From: an uncultured Anaerolineae bacterium
GTDB lineage: Bacteria; Chloroflexota; Anaerolineae; Promineifilales; Promineifilaceae
DNA: 64,000 nucleotides
Assembly (NCBI GenBank): GCA_905479495.1
Contig: CAJQMR010000001.1
Coordinates: 111,697-175,696 of the forward strand
Direction of reading: 5' to 3'
Position numbers and translations under genes: made by a program. Shown piece after piece: positions 61,151-64,000 of this stretch (its first letter is position 1; each line of letters starts with the position of its first letter). Under the pieces are notes generated by a model. The model was given only the letters and a program-made list of their open reading frames with translations, did not search any database and had not been told where the DNA came from.

Positions 61151-62797
61151 TTAGAAGCCCATGCCGCCGCCGGGCATACCGCCGCCAGCAGGCATTGGCG
61201 GTTCTTCTTCAGGGATGTCCGTGATCAGCGCTTCAGTGGTGAGAACCATCGAAGCGATAGATGCAGCATTTTCCAATGCGCCACGGGTCACTTTGGCCGG
61301 GTCGATGATGCCAGCTTTCACCATATCGATGTATTCGCCGCTCATCACATTGTAGCCAATGTTGGTGTTGCCAGCTTTTTCCTGTGCCTGGCGTACGTTC
61401 TGAATAACCACGTCACCATTTTTGCCAGCGTTCTCAGCAATTTTGCGCATTGGCGCTTCTAAAGCACGCTGCAAAATGCCGATACCGGTCATCTGGTCAC
61501 CTTCGGGCAGAGAAACGTCGTTCAGAGCAGGCAGGGCGTTCAACAGAGCCACACCACCACCGGGCACGATGCCTTCTTCAACAGCAGCGCGAGTAGCGCT
61601 CAGAGCATCTTCTACGCGATGTTTCTTTTCTTTCAGCTCAACCTCGGTAGCAGCACCCACACGGATGATAGCCACGCCACCAGCCAATTTGGCCAGACGT
61701 TCCTGTAATTTTTCACGGTCGTAGTCAGAGGTGCTGCGGTCGATCTCCACTTTGATTTGCTCAACACGGGCTTTAATCTGCGCTTCGTCACCCTGACCAT
61801 CCACAACGGTGGTGTCGTCTTTGGAGGAAACGATTTTAGCTGCACGGCCCAGGTCGCTTAACTGAACGCTGTCCAGCTTGCGGCCCATCTCTTCGGTGAC
61901 AACCTGACCACCGGTGAGTACAGCAATGTCTTGCAACATTGCTTTACGACGGTCACCAAAGCCAGGCGCTTTGATGGCCAGCGCGTTGATCATACCGCGC
62001 AGTTTGTTCAACACCAGGGTAGCCAGCGCTTCGCCGTCTACATCTTCAGCGATGATGACCAGGTTTTTCTTGCCAGTCTGCACCAGTTTTTCCAGAATCG
62101 GAATGATATCCTGAGCGGAGCTGATTTTCTTGTCGTGGATGAGGATATGGGCATCTTCAATCACGGCTTCCATGGTGTCGGAATCGGTGACGAAGTAGGG
62201 GCTGATGTAGCCACGATCGAACTGCATACCTTCCACGTATTCGGTTTCAAATTCCAAGGAGCGGGATTCTTCTACGGTGATGACGCCGTCTTTACCCACT
62301 TTGTCCATCACGTCAGCAATCAGTTCACCAATGCTGGTGTCCTGAGCTGAGATGGAAGCGACGGAAGCGATTTCTGCTTTGTCGTCGATGGAGATAGCCA
62401 TGCTGCGGATTTTGTCAGCCAAAGCGGCCGTTCCAGCTTCAATACCACGCTTCAGGAGCATCGGATTGGCCCCAGCAGCAATGTTCTTCAAGCCTTCGTT
62501 AACGATGTTCTGGGCCAACACGGTAGCAGTGGTGGTTCCATCACCAGCGATGTCGTTGGTTTTGGTGGCTGCTTCTTTCAGCAGTTGGGCACCCATGTTT
62601 TCATAGGGGTCTTCCAGTTCAATTTCTTTGGCCACGGTCACACCATCATGGGTGATGGTGGGGGCACCAAATTTCTTGTCTAAGGCAACGTTACGGCCTT
62701 TGGGACCGAGTGTGGTGGATACGGCCGTTGCCAATGTATCAATACCTTTTTTCAGCTTACGCCGAGCTTCTTCAGAAAATGCAAGTTGTTTCGCCAT
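61151..62797 (-). CDS. groEL: Chaperonin GroEL (Hsp60)
   Basis: 548 residues from ATG 62797 ([13 protein letters not shown]), with AAGGAGAA upstream; a TTG two codons earlier is not the start. Contains the ATP-binding [14 protein letters not shown] and [11 protein letters not shown] (catalytic Asp), [15 protein letters not shown], and ends in the GGM tail [13 protein letters not shown]. It folds client proteins as a double heptamer with GroES. Second gene of the groESL operon under CIRCE control. Only one ACGGCCGT, as expected for a strongly constrained gene. Confidence 0.98.
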   Translation of the reverse strand: MAKQLAFSEEARRKLKKGIDTLATAVSTTLGPKGRNVALDKKFGAPTITHDGVTVAKEIELEDPYENMGAQLLKEAATKTNDIAGDGTTTATVLAQNIVNEGLKNIAAGANPMLLKRGIEAGTAALADKIRSMAISIDDKAEIASVASISAQDTSIGELIADVMDKVGKDGVITVEESRSLEFETEYVEGMQFDRGYISPYFVTDSDTMEAVIEDAHILIHDKKISSAQDIIPILEKLVQTGKKNLVIIAEDVDGEALATLVLNKLRGMINALAIKAPGFGDRRKAMLQDIAVLTGGQVVTEEMGRKLDSVQLSDLGRAAKIVSSKDDTTVVDGQGDEAQIKARVEQIKVEIDRSTSDYDREKLQERLAKLAGGVAIIRVGAATEVELKEKKHRVEDALSATRAAVEEGIVPGGGVALLNALPALNDVSLPEGDQMTGIGILQRALEAPMRKIAENAGKNGDVVIQNVRQAQEKAGNTNIGYNVMSGEYIDMVKAGIIDPAKVTRGALENAASIASMVLTTEALITDIPEEEPPMPAGGGMPGGGMGF

Positions 62798-62816
62798 TTT
62801 CAATATTCTCCTTAAT

Positions 62817-63107
62817 TTAGCCTTCTACAATAGCCAGAACGTCAGATTCTTTGAGGATGAGCAGTTTTTTGCCGTCGATCTTGACTTCGGTGCCGCCATA
62901 TTTGGCATACAGCACCTTATCGCCAACTTTTACGTCCATCTCAACACGTTTGCCATCGTCATCACGACGGCCAGGGCCAGTGGCGATCACTTCGCCTTCC
63001 TGTGGTTTTTCTTTTGCGGTTTCTGGCAGTACAAGGCCAGAGGGGGTGGTTTGTTCGCGCTCCAATGGTTCAACAACCAAGCGATCACCCAATGGTTTGA
63101 GCTTCAT
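62817..63107 (-). CDS. groES: Co-chaperonin GroES (Hsp10)
   Basis: 96 residues from ATG 63107 ([15 protein letters not shown]), with an AAGGAG site 8 bp upstream; a longer frame to 63116 lacks support. The mobile loop [12 protein letters not shown] and the C-terminal [13 protein letters not shown] end ([10 protein letters not shown]) are typical. It caps GroEL. groEL follows after 19 bp. Confidence 0.97.
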   Translation of the reverse strand: MKLKPLGDRLVVEPLEREQTTPSGLVLPETAKEKPQEGEVIATGPGRRDDDGKRVEMDVKVGDKVLYAKYGGTEVKIDGKKLLILKESDVLAIVEG

Positions 63108-63152
63108 AGCTAACACTCCTTATTTGTAAAATGTTGTTTTCAAAGTGGGGAT

Positions 63153-63179
63153 TTAGCACTCCAACAGAGAGAGTGCCAA
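63153..63179. promoter_or_regulatory. CIRCE element 1 (HrcA operator)
   Basis: TTAGCACTC, 9-bp spacer, GAGTGCCAA: one mismatch from the CIRCE consensus. It lies downstream of the promoter in the 5' leader of groES. Confidence 0.93.
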
Positions 63180-63192
63180 TTAACACAAGGAC

Positions 63193-63220
63193 ATTCTAGC
63201 AGAATTTTTGATGATGTCAA
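63193..63220 (-). promoter_or_regulatory. groESL promoter
   Basis: On the minus strand TTGACA (63220-63215), 16 bp, TAGAAT (63198-63193). It sits between the two CIRCE elements. Confidence 0.8.
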
Positions 63221-63227
63221 GCAGATT

Positions 63228-63254
63228 TTAGCACTCTTTCAGGGGGATTGCTAA
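63228..63254. promoter_or_regulatory. CIRCE element 2 (HrcA operator)
   Basis: TTAGCACTC, 9-bp spacer, GATTGCTAA: one mismatch from consensus. It lies just upstream of the -35 box, so HrcA can clamp the promoter from both sides. Confidence 0.88.
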
Positions 63255-63284
63255 TCGCATGCTAAGCTTGACAGACTCTGATGA

Positions 63285-64000
63285 TTACGGACTGGTTTCC
63301 AAAGCAGCCCGGCGGCATTCAACCAACCCTTGTTGAGCCGCATCCGCATAGGCCACGCTGACCTCAGCTGCCTGCTGGAAATAAGGTTCAGCCAACGGGC
63401 AGTTTTCGGTACCCTGCCGTAGATAGGCGTCGGCCAACAGATAAAAGAAACGGGCATTTAGCTCAGTTGGTTCACCATAAAGCTCTACGGCTTTACTAAA
63501 CTCTTCAATGGCTGGTTCATACTTGTTAAGGCGAACATAAGCTTCCCCTAAACGGCCGTGTGCCCGGGCCACATTCGGATTCAAGGCAATGGATTGCAGA
63601 CCGTTCTCTTCAGCCAAATTATCCTGCCCCAGCTGCAAATACATGTGGGCCAGGCCGTCATACCCTGGGGCAAAATTGGGGTCCACGCTCACCGCTTCCT
63701 GAAAGCTTAAAATAGCTTCAGAAACATTGCCGTCCCCAAAAAAGTTGTAGCCCAGCTCATAATAAAGCTGTGGCAGCGGTTCGGCTTGAAGCCCAAGTTG
63801 AAACTGTTCACGAGCGGCCGTATATGAACCTTGATTTGTTAGGGTAATGCCTAAATAGAGGCGCCCCAGAGGATTATCCGGTTCGATAATTGTTGCTTCC
63901 AGGGCACGGTCTTGCGCATCCTGATACAACCCAGGTTCAAACTGCAAGACCAGTCCAGCAGCCGAATAAGCATACGCATCGGCATTTTGCCCGTTGATGC
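63285..64000 (-). CDS. TPR-repeat protein, 5' end beyond window
   Basis: The frame is open from the right window edge to the stop at 63285 (238 codons here), so the N-terminus is missing; a TTG at 63947 should not be taken as the start because the upstream codons continue the TPR pattern (NADAYAYSAAGLVLQ). At least five tetratricopeptide repeats, e.g. LYYELGYNFFGDGNVSEAIL, DPNFAPGYDGLAHMYLQLGQ and VARAHGRLGEAYVRLNKYEP. Probably a scaffold, perhaps a lipoprotein or membrane protein, which the missing end would show. Confidence 0.83.
   Translation of the reverse strand, partial: INGQNADAYAYSAAGLVLQFEPGLYQDAQDRALEATIIEPDNPLGRLYLGITLTNQGSYTAAREQFQLGLQAEPLPQLYYELGYNFFGDGNVSEAILSFQEAVSVDPNFAPGYDGLAHMYLQLGQDNLAEENGLQSIALNPNVARAHGRLGEAYVRLNKYEPAIEEFSKAVELYGEPTELNARFFYLLADAYLRQGTENCPLAEPYFQQAAEVSVAYADAAQQGLVECRRAALETSP

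Overview
The window looks like chromosomal DNA of a Chloroflexota bacterium, most like the Anaerolineae/Caldilineae/Ardenticatenia side of the phylum. This is an inference from gene content: many LysM proteins, lipoproteins with Thr/Pro-rich tails, bacterial Ser/Thr kinases, DUF2089 and SHOCT-like proteins, an SBBP propeller protein with a Chloroflexi-style C-terminal domain, CIRCE-controlled groESL, and moderate GC. I saw no rRNA, tRNA, CRISPR array or complete insertion sequence.

Layout. 1-4.7 kb: a cyclic-nucleotide-binding/PH-domain membrane protein cut by the left edge, a GH13 alpha-amylase-like enzyme, a DUF952 protein and a clan GH-A-like lipoprotein. 4.7-8.5 kb: an FHA protein, small LysM and HhH proteins, and a membrane-anchored Ig-like/LysM protein. 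8.8-10.7 kb: an overlapping ECF sigma / anti-sigma-like / MscS-type channel operon. 10.7-14.2 kb: an M1 peptidase lipoprotein, an AmmeMemoRadiSam B protein and a GNAT acetyltransferase. 14.2-16.6 kb: an AT-richer HEPN/MNT toxin-antitoxin pair whose nucleotidyltransferase partner is fused to a DUF4365 nuclease-like domain. 16.6-22 kb: ADP-forming acyl-CoA synthetase, HicB, a PRC-barrel protein and an acyl-CoA dehydrogenase. 22-24 kb: DUF368 (PopT family) next to DedA (UptA family), two classes of undecaprenyl-phosphate translocase. 24-27.9 kb: HAD, SEC-C, aroA and aroE. 28.7-33.8 kb: two Ser/Thr kinases, one fused to a PP2C-like domain. 33.8-38.3 kb: a DMT transporter, PEP carboxylase and a NUDIX enzyme. 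38.5-43.4 kb: an Hsp70 ATPase fused to a GyrA-C-like propeller, then a DUF2089 regulator with two 29-residue-repeat proteins. 43.8-47.5 kb: a heterodimeric ABC exporter. 47.8-55.6 kb: a hybrid histidine kinase, a three-LysM lipoprotein, a REC-GAF-GAF protein and an inositol-monophosphatase-family enzyme. 55.7-64 kb: a small membrane protein, a cysteine-desulfurase-like enzyme, an SBBP protein, a TPR protein, groEL/groES with two CIRCE elements, and a TPR protein cut by the right edge.

Two genome-scale signals overlie the genes. (1) The palindrome ACGGCCGT occurs roughly 105-110 times by eye, mostly inside genes, where about one copy is expected by chance. It behaves like an analogue of cyanobacterial HIP1 and leaves Thr-Ala-Val, Asn-Gly-Arg and Arg-Pro-Phe/Tyr/Leu signatures in unrelated proteins. 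(2) The spacers hold many imperfect hairpins. One class is about 51-53 bp long, starts with GT or GC and ends with AC or GC. It occurs as tandem pairs joined by TCAA (once TCGT), in four places, and shares core sequence although the stem arms differ. Other repeated phrases have entered coding sequence, including a lipoprotein signal peptide and the Hsp70-propeller protein.
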